Below, piece after piece: positions 41,663-56,480 of a stretch of 64,000 nucleotides of DNA (within the stretch, counting starts at the first letter, position 1; each line of letters opens with the position of its first letter). A program made the translations under genes and the position numbers. Under the pieces are notes generated by a model that was not told where the DNA came from, ran no database searches, and saw nothing but the letters and a program-made list of their open reading frames with translations. The DNA comes from Hermodice carunculata (taxonomy: Eukaryota; Annelida; Polychaeta; Eunicida; Amphinomidae): contig OZ026618.1 of NCBI GenBank assembly GCA_964020975.1, positions 36,354,929 to 36,418,928 on the forward strand. Reading direction: 5' to 3'.

Positions 41663-42824
41663 CACAATGCAATTGAGGGGCTCCAACTCCTGGCAGGGAA
41701 CACTCAAGATCAATTTGTTGTTGCGCCGTCCTGCATTACGTCCCTTTAGCCTTGTTGCAATGAATTGAATATCCATAAATGACATCCAGCTGGTTCGCCA
41801 TGTGGACATAGGACCCCTTGGAATGAAATCGCCTCAATGTTAGGATTATAGGGTGTCAGTATCTACAACAATAATGTTTTCCACATGTATGTACCTAGAC
41901 AAAGAAAAGCAATGATATCAGACTGAGACACTGGCGTGTCAGAACAATACTTCAGAATAATACCACTGTTAATGTACAGTCGATGTTACTGGATTACTGC
42001 TGCAAGCAGTACACTTGTTCTATATACATGTCGCATATCGCTTCTCTGCAAGGCTACCTTTTTGTGTCTCTGACGAGATAAATGTTGAATCTTGTCTAGC
42101 TTATTGTGAGCGTTTATCTAATATTTATGTAAAAGAAACCATGCAACCGAATCAATGTAACACGAGAACCGTTCTGTGAAGTCTGTTGTGTTTTTCCACT
42201 AACTTGGCAGGGAGACTGAATACTCTTGTAGGCTTATGCGTGAAACAATATTGAATCAGGAGCTTACAGGACACCCAGTTGGGGAATAGATACGAAGAAT
42301 AACAGGTTTATTTATCTACTTTGGTATTACAAACTGTATAGGCTAATGGTGAATATGCAGAGGTGTTAAACAATTGTGTGTGTTTGTGTGTGTGTGAAGG
42401 GGGGTGCTTTCAAGGGCGGAGAGTTTCTGTGCCCTTGCATGACACCATTATCGAGATAAAGTACATTTTTCTTATAACCTCAGCTGGCTTATCGGTCAGT
42501 TGAGATTTTGTGGTTGGTCTTTGCTCATCGTCCTTGTGTTATCTGTGTGCCATCAACCATTAACATTTTCGGTTTCTTATTCATAACCATTGGGCAGATT
42601 CATTTTAAACTTGATAGGAATATACCTGGAGTAGATTTCTACCACTATTTAATTTTTGTTTTTTATGATTCATTTCCTTCATTTTTGGCACAATCACTGA
42701 CACAATCTTCTCGAAACCGTTTCGTTAGTTTCTTTGAGACCACGCTGGGATACTTTTAGGGACTCTTAGGCCTTATTTCTTTCAATAAGTGGCGCTGTGA
42801 TACATTTTTTTTTGGGGGGGGGCG
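41663..42824. other. Gene-free stretch
   Basis: No gene recognised. Short GT run at about 42376-42396. The open frame at 42508-42759 has no domain. Confidence 0.35.
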
Positions 42825-42960
42825 TTCGTTTTTTGTTTGTTTGTTTTTATTTTTTCTTTTGTTTGTTTGTTTTTTTTTTGTTTTTTTTTTTGGTTTGTTC
42901 TTTTTGTTTTTGTTTTTGTTTTTTGTTATTGGGGGAGGTGTTTTTTTTTTTTTTTTTTAA
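42825..42960. repeat. T-rich low-complexity (GTTTT)n
   Basis: Imperfect GTTT/GTTTTT repeats with G-run islands. Confidence 0.9.
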
Positions 42961-43040
42961 TTCTGTCATCCAAGAACAATCAATATGATTGTCCTCCTCA
43001 AATGAGCTTACAGGTTTTCCAGTAGAGTATGCCCAAACAT

Positions 43041-43200
43041 CATACTTCACTTTTGCAGGCCTTTGTGTGAACTGTAATGGTGAAGGTTTCATTCTTTATG
43101 AACTGTGAAACTACAAAAAACATACTTTACTTTTGAAGGCCTTTGTGTGAACTGTAATGGTGGAGGTTTCCTTCTTCGTGAACAGTGAAACTGCAAAAAA
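43041..43200 (+). repeat. 80-bp tandem duplication
   Basis: Two adjacent units (43041-43120 and 43121-43200) start CATACTT(C/T)ACTTTTG and end GTGAAACT(A/G)CAAAAAA. They differ at roughly nine positions. Confidence 0.88.
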
Positions 43201-43756
43201 AAATATTTTCGAGAGCCCGACGAGCCTGTTCCTTGTAAAACGCAAATCAGCATTTCAATGCATCATGAACTGTAAAATTATGATTTTGCCTGAGAATTGT
43301 GAAATGTGACATCTTCACCCGCCACGTCTGAACATGGGCTTTGGTGGGACATTTTCCCTCGAGAATCGTAACGTGGAACAGCCCAACTCTCTTCCCTTTT
43401 GACACACCCCTCCCGCTTTCTCCATTATCTGCTACGGTGCACTGATAATCACATTTGATTGTCCAACTGTGCTACATTTTAAGCATTTCCGATTCGTTTT
43501 TGATGATTGGAACCTAAGCAAGGCTCAATTGGTAACAGAGGCTGTGCCCCGCCCGGTCGCCGATACCCAAATCCGGCCCACAGTGGGTATGTTCATCCAC
43601 ATCTGAATACGACGTGATAAAATAGCTCAGAACGCTTTAAACTGTAAGGTACATTTGCGAAACCATCCTGGTGCAGTTTATTTCTCCTCCTCTCTTCTAT
43701 TAAATATGCTCTTTTTTCTGCGTCCTCTCCTGCTCCTCCTCCTTCTTTTCTGATAA
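43201..43756. other. Gene-free stretch
   Basis: Nothing recognised before the LINE begins. Confidence 0.3.
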
Positions 43757-45590
<1,834 letters not shown>

Positions 45591-45724
45591 AGACAAGTAA
45601 TGACACAGAGTGTTGCAAACAAAATTATCATATTTTTAATTCGATTTTTTGAGCAGTCATCTGGCGGAGGTATTTTACTCTAATGTGTTCCAAATAAACG
45701 TTGAAAGGCAACCATCCAAGCTCA

Positions 45725-46533
45725 CCTATTGTAGCGGACATTCAAGGTGAAGAGTAAAAAAACACACTGCAGCGCTATGTGAAATAAACGGCAAGATTAT
45801 GCATTTCCATACTGTAGTACCGACATTTACACGATTTACATTTTGATGGGATGAAAGTGTTCTATTTTTACATTCTCTTAAACGAGTTGCCTTTGGAACA
45901 ATCAATCCTTTCACATGTATCAAGTCTTGCAGGGAGCTTGAAAAAATAATGCCTAAGTGCTTATATGTTTTACATTCCGAAATAAACCTGTCTCCTAGCG
46001 TCCATTTTTGTTTTTGAATCTACTTTTTTAACCACAACCATGACTTTAGATTTAGAGCCGTTAAAACACATATATCATTTTGAAGCGAACACTTGGCATA
46101 TATTAAGCATACGAACCAATTGGTCTTTATTTTCGGCCCATAGGACTATGTCATCGGCATATATGAGATAAGGATTATGGTTATTATTAAAAGGTATACC
46201 AGCATTTCCTTCTTTTAACATATCGATCAAGTCGAGCATTACAAAGGAGGGCAAAGTGCGATGCATCCTTGCTTAACTCCATTTAGTGTCTTGAACCAAG
46301 AACTCTCAAAAGCCCCAAATATTACCTTGTTTTCAACTTTATCGTAGAGACCCTTAATGAGACGCCTTGCTTTTCCTTGAATCTCGTTTTCCCACAAAAG
46401 TATAGTCTTTGCCTATTCACGGTATCAAAAGCTTTAGACATATCAAAAAATGAAACCCAAGTTTCAGTTTTTGGCGTTTCCGTTAACTACAGAAAAATAG
46501 AAGCGTATTTGCCAGCACATATGCTTTCATTTT

Positions 46534-46570
<37 letters not shown>

Positions 46571-46880
46571 GCCTTAGGTAATTTAGACATTTGTCGAAAC
46601 GTGACAGTTATTTTTAAAATGGATGTTCTTTCTCCCTCTTCACATTACTTTCTTAGGTTTGACGACAGTTGAATTTGTTCCCTTGGAACTGCCGAAGGCA
46701 CTTGTTAATTTATATAAATTACACTATGCTCACACTTCACTAACTGCGCTAGACGAGAACCATTTTTCATCCACACTCGTAGTATTTAAAATATCAGCGT
46801 GCAAAAATTTGGTTCCCCAGAGTTGAACAATTTTCTTTCCATTTCCTTGATTTCACGAAGATTAATCCAGCTTCAATCTA
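45725..46880 (-). mobile_element. Decayed LINE, RT core, opposite orientation
   Basis: Minus-strand pieces from 5' to 3': KEMERKLFNSGEPNF and VDEKWFSSSAVSEV (about 46850-46700); a (TA)n insertion at 46540-46567; WVSFFDMSKAFDTVNRQRL; ARRLIKGLYDKVENKVIFGA with FESSWFKTLNGVKQGC; LIDMLKEGNAGIPFNNNHNP; the catalytic box LIYADDIVLWAENKDQL (about 46120-46170); then SKSKVMVVVKK-like and CKTYKYLGIIF-like remnants; and LRECKNRTL. The GVKQGC and YADD motifs mark an RT of a different LINE lineage from the neighbour at 43.8 kb. Multiple frame breaks. It lies tail-to-tail with that neighbour. Confidence 0.78.
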
Positions 46881-47267
46881 TGCTTTCTCAAAATGAATTG
46901 GTCTTTTAACAGTTGATTATTATATAGTTTTTCGCATCTCTAGATCCGTAGACAGATTGGTTGAGATGGGAATGATCCTTGACTGATAGCCCTTCCTAAC
47001 GGCAATGGTAACAGCGGAGTAGATGTTCTATGCTGACAAAAAAGTATATGTCAACCGTAGCTCAGCCAATTTAGTAAGTATTGAAGGCGTAGCTGCAGGT
47101 TTTTAAGTCATATTTTCAGGTGTATAAAACCGCAGCAAATAAATATGTATGTCAAACTTTTATGCTGTTTCAGGGTAGTACATAACATAAGTTATCGCAT
47201 AATGGTAGCGTGTGCATTTACCTACATAAAAGTTGAGAAAATGTAATATACATGTATTTCAGAAGGA

Positions 47268-48810
47268 ACGAGTTCTTTGGAAGATTATCTTTATGCAAGA
47301 GCCCAAAGTGTAGTCATTCAGGACCAGGCATCGTCTTGGGGGAAGATCAATGCAGGGATCCCGCAAGGTTCAGTCTTAGGGCCATTATCGTTTCTTGTAT
47401 ACGTAAACGACATTATGGATATTGTTAGGTCAACGTCTCTTTGCTGATGACACCACACGTTTTGTTACAGTTGAAAGTCCAACTGAAACGGCTGCAATTC
47501 TAAATCATAATCTGGAATCAATGTCCCAATGGTCAGATCAATGGCTCGTTTCTTTCAATCCTGAAAAAAAAAAAAAACGAAATCCTTGATAGTCAGTAGA
47601 AAAACATCCTTGTAGATCATCCCAACTTGACTTTAAAGAACAATAATCTTGAAAATGTAGAGATGCACAAACATCTCGGTCTTTGGCTTTCTTCTGATCT
47701 TTCATGGTCAGTCCATCTTAATCACATTATTGTAGAATCCCCAAAAAAATTGTTGGTGTCCTTAAACGTCTACAGTACAAGTTCAACAGAAAAGTTCTCG
47801 AATCTCTTTACTTTTCCTTTATACGTCCTCGCTTCGAGTACGCCAGTGTGGTCTCGGATGGATGCGCAAAGCCTGACAGGAATAAACTTGAATATGTTCA
47901 GCTGGATGCAGTCCGGGTGGTGACAGGGGCTTTTGCTCACACTGGACTCCAACATATTTACTCTGACACTGGCTGGGAAAAATTAGCTAAGCGTAGAAGA
48001 AAACAAAATGTGATACTTCTGTTCAAAACTGTTAATGGAATACCCCCAGAATACCTGTCTAGATTACTGCCGGGAACCGTTTCAGCACGGACAAAGGAAA
48101 TACAGCCTTTGAGGGAAGGAAAACCACATTTTATAATTCCTTCTTCCCATCAACCATTCATGAATAGAATTCATGACTCCTGTCAGTTAGGATCACTGAG
48201 GATATTGACCACTTTAAACGGGAAATGAACAGGAACAGTCCAAACGTAATGAGTTGTATTACTTTGGGGATAGGGAAATTGCCTTAATCCATCCACGCAT
48301 GAGAATGGGCTGAATCCAGCTGAACAATGATCTGTACAAAATTGGCGTTGTAGAGTCTCCTTCATGCTCATATGGAGCTAATTGAGAAATTACCAATCAC
48401 CTTTTCTTCGAGTGTGATAAGTAAGCAATTCTACGGAACAAACTGCAATGTGAAATAATAACTCTTGGTAATCTTAATTTGAACACTTTATTGTTCGGAA
48501 TAGAAGGAAGAGGAATTCAAAATGTCGAATTTGTTTAAGGCTATCCATAAGTTTACTAAATTATCTGGTAGATTTAGAACGTGATTCAAATCTGGAAATC
48601 TTGTACAAGTATTTTTACTTGCAGTTATGCTTACGCAGTAATTCCCTTTCCCCCCTTTTGCTCTCCTTTTTTCTGGTCCCGTGCGTGACCTGTCTATGTA
48701 TTCGTGCTCGCAAACTCATTGTAGTCCTGTCATTAATGTGTAAGAGGCCCTCATATAGGCTGGTGAGCCTGTCAGCCAATTGTTTTTTGCCAATAAAATA
48801 TGTTAAAACC
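47268..48810 (+). mobile_element. 5'-truncated LINE, RT C-terminal half and 3' UTR
   Basis: Starts inside the RT: SVVIQDQASSWGKINAGIPQ, GSVLGPLSFLVYVNDIMDIV, SLFADDTTRF (catalytic FADD near 47440), MSQWSDQWLVSFNPEK, HKHLGLWLSSDLSWSVHLNH. After a frameshift: NRKVLESLYFSFIRPRFEYA, QLDAVRVVTGAF, YSDTGWEKLAKRRRKQNVIL, GIPPEYLSRLLPGT. The final Cys-His block is CSYGAN..I..HLFFECDK. The 3' UTR ends with AATAAAA at about 48793. About four frame breaks; otherwise a good jockey/CR1-type C-terminus. 5' truncation is the usual result of incomplete target-primed reverse transcription. Confidence 0.85.
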
Positions 48811-51329
48811 AACAAATCCTTTGTTACACATGGAGGAATTCCTTTTGTTGATCATATTGGATCCTCTCGATTTTGTATTTCTATTTTATATTATATACTC
48901 ATAAGCGTCTGTGATTGTTTGTGAGAAAGTTTGGCATCAATCGACGTGCTTACGCAAAACTTAGCTCAACACATTCTCTCAGGGCACTATGAGCGCCGTG
49001 TCAATTGGACTGAATTTGTTAGGACCGTCTGGGACAGGATCGACAATGCAGTGCAAGGAGGCGCCAAGCTACTGAATATCGTATTATTAACACGCGCCTG
49101 CTATTCTTTTTCATAAAAGGTTAATTGCTGAGCAAAGATTGTGTTGGCTCTGCTCCACAAGTCTTTCACCTTTTAGTACGACCTTTAATGTGTGACGCTA
49201 TACACGTAATCGACAAAATTATGGACATGAATACTAGTTCTACATTGGTTTTCTTAAAATGGTGTAAGAGAAGTATGAATTTGCTCACAAAGGCATAGAA
49301 ACGAGTTACAAGAGGGTAACATGACATTACAGTAATGCCATTGCAGCAATTATCTGTATCACTATTTTGAAATATATAGAAATAGAGTTAATCAATAAAT
49401 ATTTACCCAGATAAACCGACCAACACCCGGTCACGACACGTGTCCTTGGCTTTGCCGCTTTTCTTTTATGTTGAACTTTCATGGTTTCATTGTGCGCACG
49501 ACAGAAAGCCCCGAGGGTTAACATGAGATAAGTCATGGCAGAATAATGCTATTAACCCTATCTTGTCTTATAACCGGGTCATGGTTGACCTGTTGCTTTG
49601 TTGTCTGTTTAACCTAACTCATCATTAGGCTGAGTCATGGCGAATCTGTTTCCTGCTTATCTCGGGGAGTTTCTTGCTAGTTGGTATTGTCAAACGATTC
49701 AAGAGCAATTCCTCATAAAAAAAAAATCTTCATTCAAGTATAAACATGCTTGGCATTAAATCAAGAGCTTAAGAGTTATGTCAGGTCAACAGTTTCCCTC
49801 GTTGCCTTCTGGAGCTCGTGGGACTCTTCATTCAAGGGTCTAAAAGGACGCAGAGGAACACTACTGACTTCAATCTGTAACGCGGCGCTGAGTGAGTTGC
49901 TAAAATTCCTTACTCTCCACAAGAATCATGTTATTGGTATCCCATTTTTTTCAGACGCAGTTTTGTGAATAGTACTGGATGATGCGTATGTGATGGATCA
50001 ATGACACTGAATTATAGACTTAGTTAAATAGTCAAGTCAACATTCACCTTTACTTACTTATATGACTAAGTTAACAATTTTCTGACCAAACTGGACAGAG
50101 TGTGCCAGGTCAGGCTGTTGACGGGAGAACACATCAATCTAAGGGCTACCCCGTGTTTCTCTGATGTTTTGGTCAAGATGGCTGTTCAAGAGGTCATCTA
50201 AGAACACAAAACTGAAGATATTTAAAATTTTCCAGGCATTGTCAACCGGCATGGAGGCGTGGGTTAAAGCTTGAATTTGCTTGCCATCAGTACATTACTT
50301 TTTTTTTTCTTATTTCTTTTTTTCGTTGTCGCTGCTTTTAATGTATTTGACTTTCAACAAAGACAAAAGTCAGGCACACCTCCTAACTATGATGAAATTC
50401 AGAAGACCTGTGACGGTAAGATCACAATAAAGACATCATTAATTCAATTAACCCATTTCTCGCATAACCCCCATTTTCTTGGTGTCAGTTGCCACATGAA
50501 GACCTTTCATGCAACTAAGAGACTAGAAAGATGAAAAGTTGCCATAGTAACGATGCCGCTGCGCGGATCAATTTTCCTGAAAGTGAAACCTTGGTTTGGC
50601 AGTTCCGACGAGAAAGCCAGCCCAATAAGGATGTTCTGGTTTTGCATACATATGTCATTCCCAGCATGGTTTCCAGGACAGCCTTCAAAAATGTCCAAAC
50701 TTTAAACCTTTTCAATGCCAGCATCTGGCGAAGAAGGAAATTCACATAACTGGCAATAACATTACACCGCCTGGGCTCGTCTAGCATTGATTCTATTTGT
50801 GTTCCATTCTTAGTATGTAATGTTATACAAATCGTCGATTTTCTCAGCTTCCACGCTTCGAGGGTTACCACCTGTTCCCCTGATTTGAGCACGCGCACCG
50901 TAGTCGAGAACTCCTTGAGCGTCTGTAACAGATGAATATCCATACCAAGCAACGCTACACGGTAATTCGAGCCTAGATGCCTTCCATGTTTGATCTGAGG
51001 AATTTTGTGGGAGATCGTCAGTGAATGTGATAAGGTAATGATTTTATTTTATATACCACACAATGGGTAACTTTTTATTTGGGTGAGTTCTGTGCAATCG
51101 CATAAGTACACACATAGTTTGTGTTACGTTCAGCTGGTGTGATATCAGGATCCTCTGGTTTCTTTACTGCCCGGCGAGTTTAGGAAAACGTGACACTTAA
51201 TACCCCGTGTGCCCACGTGTTGTACTCGTCTTTAACCGCCTGGAGATAAAGTCAATTTCTTAACGTGGTCTCCCTGGGCGCATTCTACGGAGCCCCAGAG
51301 GGGGGATGAGAGAGAAAAAGATATTTCGC
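48811..51329. other. Gene-free stretch with unassigned minus-strand open frames
   Basis: At 50515-50952 (minus) a 145-residue frame and an overlapping second frame (reading AWYGYSSVTDAQGVLDYGAR) follow an acceptor-like AAAATTCCTCAG near 51000. Another small minus frame at about 49770-49890 ends ESHELQKATRETVDLT. No domain was recognised in any of them. Confidence 0.35.
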
Positions 51330-51670
51330 TCCCTCGAAATACTATTGATAGGGGACGAAACAATATTGTGAGGAAACGATACACTATTGCGACGGTACGG
51401 AATAATATTGCGACGGAACAAATTAAAAATGTTAGGAAACGAATACAATATTTGGAGGGAATGAAATAATATTGCGAGGAACAATATATTATTGAGAGGG
51501 AGCGAAAAAATATTAGGAGGGAACTAAATAACATTGTGAGGGAACGAAATAATAATATTTCTTCTTGGGCCCCTCTCGGGCGCTAGAGGTACCTATTTTT
51601 CGTGTTTTTCCCCTTCCCGATAATACTGCGAGGGAATTAAATAATTATTGCGTGGGAACGATTTTATTTT
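51330..51670. repeat. Degenerate short tandem repeat, about 22-30-bp spacing
   Basis: The phrase G(A)GGGAACGAAATAATATTGCG recurs about ten times with substitutions (e.g. GACGGAACAAATT, GAGGGAACTAAATAACATTG), once interrupted by a GGGCCCCTCTCGGGC block at 51568-51582. Confidence 0.75.
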
Positions 51671-52265
51671 CTTCTCATGTCCCTCCTGCCGTAGTATTTC
51701 GGATGCACCGGGGAACTTTGAGCTGTGGACTAAAACACATTCCTCTTAAGGTAGCGGAGGGGATTGATACTCACGCAAAACAGTCCCGCGACTGTGACGT
51801 TTTAAAGATGAACTAAGTTTCACATTTCACCCACAAAAATATGTATTGTATCTATCGTACAGATATCCAGATTTGTAAGTAACAAGCTAACCTATCGATA
51901 CGAAAATTTCCAAGGATTTTATAAACCGCTTTACAAGAAGGTATGACTTAGCACAATTTGTTAGTTTTTCTTGGGAAATAATGATGAAAAAATGTACGAA
52001 ATATGTAAAATTAAAATATAGACCAATATGCAGGAACCATATTTTCTGTTTACATATCAAATTCATAGACAATTATCAAATTCTTTGATCATCATTAAAA
52101 AAAAAAGTTAATTTATTTTAAGCCACAGAACCCGCTGAAAGATGCATCTGACGGAAAAAAATAGACAAAAAGAAAGAAACAAAAACAAAAGCAGAATCAA
52201 AAACTAAAGACACAAAAAAACAAAAACAAAAACAAAAACAAAAAACAACAAAAAAAATCAAAAAC

Positions 52266-52296
<31 letters not shown>

Positions 52297-53787
52297 AGAA
52301 CACACAAAAAACAACCAAACAAACAAACAAATAAACAAAAAAGGTTTCTTAGATTATGTGCTTATCTTCGAAAAGGAGATTATTTGAAGTAGACCGACCA
52401 GTTTGCTTTTTATTGCCGCAGTATACAAAATTGATAAGCAGATAATTTAATAACGAGAAACCGGCGCAGAATGATCTGATGCCTTTTTCGCCACATTGTT
52501 GGCCGTGGTGAAAATTCTGCTCTGCAACCCCAGTCAGTTGTTTGGTTGCAATACTTCGAAGACATGTTCAATCAGCAGCTTTGATGCATAGTTTCCAGCA
52601 TAAAATGATCTTTACTGATTTAAAAAGCATATATTTGTTCGAATGACATCAAAGGTAGCCATGCTTGCAAGCTCGTCACTGTGGTTTTTCACGTGACAGT
52701 AACAGTTTCAAAGGGGCTCGAAAGCGGATTAGCCACGCCTGCCGAAGGTGCTCTCACCTTGACCCCAGCAACATTGTTTGCGAATGGCGCTGCTTGAACA
52801 AGATGGGCTTGCAGTTTCACTGCTTGCTTCAGTGGGAAGAGTGATTGACGGAAAGGTGATGGTCACTCATTTTTGTCCATTTTGGATCGGGAGGAACATA
52901 TTTTATTAGCAGTACGGATGGGGTTTTCGCTATCAGTGTTTTGGACTTCTTATCCACCCTCTCTCTCATCTTTCTCTGGAAATGAGTGTATCTGCCTTTC
53001 AAATCCAACACATGTAACATATAATTGTAATATCTAAATTATACACTTTTTTACGCTGATTACTTTCCCCTACACTTCTTGGGGCCTTTATATATAAATA
53101 TATGAATTAGTTTCCAAATAAGTCTCAAATCTTCCTCCGGGAAGTAAAGAACGTATGCAACGAAGACAGACTATTCATGTTTCATGAATCATTCACAATG
53201 CCAGATGGGCGGTTTTCATACATTATGATCATGTTGAGGTGACAACTGAGACAAGAGTCCTGTTATTGGTGAAGAAACAAAACTGCCGAGATGAATAAGA
53301 GTTCAAAAAACAAAACAAAAACAAAATAGAAGAAAAAACGGAACGCCTTACATGGGTTGAGGATACATTAGTTTCAACATGTATGGGTGATAAGACATGA
53401 ATTGTTACACATGGATAACCTACTCTATTGGTTTCCTAGAGTAGCCTTTGTTTAGACACTAATATTTGTTACAGGCGCTAACAGAATACACCATATCCAA
53501 GGTAATCATATTACAGTTTGTACGAATGGGTGAAAGTTTCCTGCCCGCTAATACGAACTATGTTTGCTTAATTAATTCTGATAATGCGACACGCATTTCA
53601 ATCGTCATTTAAAAATAACGCAAAGTGAGTGTGTTTGGCAGGCAAGAAAGTTTCCAGTTCCCTCAAAACTGAAAATGGGATGGGGCTTTGCAAGGCAGTT
53701 TATTCGCCATGGCCTTGGCTTGGGTACTGAGATGTAAGGTTGTCAGGAGGGTCAATATATGCCAAGCCCATTTCAATGGTTCCTCAG
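51671..53787. other. Gene-free stretch with an A-rich low-complexity tract
   Basis: An (AAAAAC)n-type tract occupies about 52155-52345. Otherwise nothing was recognised; the open stretch at 52829-53020 has no domain. Confidence 0.4.
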
Positions 53788-53852
53788 TTGGATTGGATTG
53801 GATTGGACTGGATTGGATTGAGTTTGATTGGCTTGGATTGGATTGAATTGGC
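53788..53852 (+). repeat. (GGATT)n pentanucleotide repeat
   Basis: About 12 imperfect GGATT units. Confidence 0.9.
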
Positions 53853-54267
53853 AGCTCGAGAGCCTACCGTTCACTGGTAACAAAACATATAATTATTTGA
53901 GAACTGGATTACCCAGTGGCCGTATACGTGGCTAATCGAGGCGTTCTCCAGGCATACACAAGCGCACAAGATTGTATATATAGGGCGCAGGACAAAAAAC
54001 GAAATACTGTTTCCAAGCAGACTTCAAAACAAATGGTCCCATACATCAGGTATAAGGAGATGGCTCATAGTTATAGTTATGAGTTGACAAGACGTCTCGT
54101 CTGACTAATGGACAATTGCACTGCACCACAAATATCATTATTGGATTCATCCGAACGGTCAGCACGACCAGTTAACATAATTTCAATAAATATATCAGCG
54201 AGGAGATTTAATAAACAAAATTTAGTGAATGCTGGGAGCAAGTACATTAAAACATACCTCTGGTTTT
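53853..54267. other. Gene-free stretch
   Basis: Nothing recognised. Confidence 0.3.
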
Positions 54268-54960
54268 TTATGAAGGGGCAAAACAGGAAAAAGTGACTTG
54301 TATCATCCCTTTAAGTAATTGCGAAATGTTTCTGTGAAATAAATGATGGTTAAATTTTAGAGCGTCCACGGCGCAGCTGCGTGTGCATAATATTAGCAAA
54401 ACGAACACCAAACGTAAAGTATTTTGTAAATTCTTGGCTGCAAAATGAGTTATGGTTAACTTTGCCTTAAAGATAGAGAGTGTGGGAGACACTTTAACGT
54501 CGTCAGGTAGGTGGTTCCATGGACCAACAATAGAGGGCAGAAAGGATTTGTAATAGCAGTCACTCATACGTTACACCTGATTTGTCTGAGTCGAACGGAC
54601 TGTCGGAGTGGCCGGCCGCTTTTTGTTTATACGTAGTTTGGAATTGAGTCGTAAAGATAAGGGCGCGTGAGATTATTTAGTGCTTTATACAGAAGAACTA
54701 GCTTAAAAAAATCTCCGGAAGTGGGTGGCGGCTCCCAGCCTATTTCAGCGAGTCATTTGATGTAAATCTCACAGCACCAGTACAGATTTTGGCTCCTTCA
54801 TACTGAATTCCTTCCGAAATATCAAAAAGCTCTTTACCAAGGTTAGGTCTAAGTCTTTTCTCATCGTTTGCCATTGATATAATCGGGCCTAATATTTTTT
54901 TTAACTCTGTAAAGATATGAAACCCCTGTTGGTCCATTCACGAAGTTCTGTAATAAACTG
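54268..54960 (-). mobile_element. Decayed LINE fragment, C-terminal end
   Basis: Minus-strand frames give IQYEGAKICTGAVR (post-RT IQ..AAKI.TGA block), LVLLYKALNNLTRPYL, PATPTVRSTQT and then YKSFLPSIVGPWNHLPDD with LSIFKAKL, the usual non-LTR C-terminal ending (S F.PS....WN.LP). Multiple frame breaks; no RT core. Confidence 0.65.
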
Positions 54961-55600
54961 AAGGTGACACAAAGCAAACTGTGTGGCTGGGGAGGGGCGG
55001 TAAAGTGATAAATCGCTCACAGACACATTTTATATGACCGATGGACCAGTAAAAAGTAATGTGCAAGCCACTGTCATTGACAAAAAAAAAAAAAAAGTAT
55101 TGTGATTGTCATATATTCCCCTTAGTCTAAGATTCACCCCCTGCAGCATCATAGCAACCCCGTCTCCACGCCTTGCAAGCGGTGTTAAAGCTTCCCCGTC
55201 GGAAGTTTCACGCACTGAGTCTTTGTGCGTGAAATTTGCCCCGCGCTGAAGCACCCAGCTCCCTTGGGACATAAATCGCCTTGGAACTAACCTCGCGGAA
55301 CCAGAGCCGCACCGTAGTATTTAATACTAGTACCCGACCAAACAAAAAAAAAATAGAAGTGTACGCATAAAGGCAGGACGATCATAAGACCCATGGCAGG
55401 GTTCAAAAATAATTAAATTCGTCAAATATATAGTGATAATTATTATAAACAAGCAAACTTAGAAAAAGTTATCCATAAAGAGAAAATACTGTATATTGTG
55501 GCGCAGGCACTAAAAACTATAGCGCTTTGGATGTGCAAAAATTGCAGTGGGAACCAGATGATTTAAGCTGTCAATTGGGCATGCTCAGGGAGCCATGTGC
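54961..55600. other. Gene-free stretch
   Basis: Nothing recognised. The minus open frame at 55030-55272 has no domain. Confidence 0.35.
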
Positions 55601-55662
55601 GCTTCATGTGACGTGAAAGCAAGCTAGCTATCGCAGCAGCTAGCTTTCACGGCGCATGAAGC
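55601..55662. repeat. Imperfect hairpin just outside the mariner
   Basis: GCTTCATG-TGAC-GTGAAAGC-A-AGCTAGCT pairs with AGCTAGCTTTCAC-GGCG-CATGAAGC around a short loop, with one 4-nt internal mismatch. It ends 38 bp before the left mariner end. Confidence 0.75.
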
Positions 55663-55700
55663 CTTCGACGTGTCTTGAAGCGGTAGTTTCGTGAAAGCTA

Positions 55701-56428
55701 CGAGGGCTGGCTGAAAGTTTATAAGCCTAAGAAGGATATCTGAATCAGATTGAAGCAAACTTTTGCCACCAACAAGTACAATTATTTAATGAATCATGGA
55801 CATAAGAACTGCAACTGTGGTGTAATGAGTGTCTTTGAACCAGACCATCTTGTGAGCTTACCCATTGAAATAACCAGAAATGGACAAAGCTGGGTATAGG
55901 GCAGTCATCAAGTACCTGATACTAAAAGGGCTAACTCCAACACAGACACATGCCAACATGGTCTCCACTTTAGGGGATGACGCCCCTTCTTTTACCACGG
56001 TTGCGAAGTAGGCTGCTGAATTCAAGCGTGGCAAAGAGGGCCTTGACGATGACGCACGTCCAGGAAGGCCTTCAGCAGCCACATTCCCGAGAACAATACC
56101 CGGGTGCATGATATTTTGATGGAGGTTTGACGATTGACCACTTGACATATTGCCTATGTTGTGGACATCTCTCATGAGATGGCTGAGCACATTATCACCA
56201 AGTTCTTGGGACTGACAAATGTTTCTGCAAGATGGGTGCCAACACTCTTGACAGCGGACCAGAAACGAATCAATTTCTGGTGTACTGTGACAATTTATTA
56301 TCTTGTGAAGCAGATCCCTATGATTTTTTTGGCTCGATTTGTGACCATATGTGACAACTGGATCAATGACTTTGAACCAGAAACCATAATTCAGTCTACA
56401 CAATGGAAGCACCACCCCCCCCCCGCCC

Positions 56429-56480
<52 letters not shown>

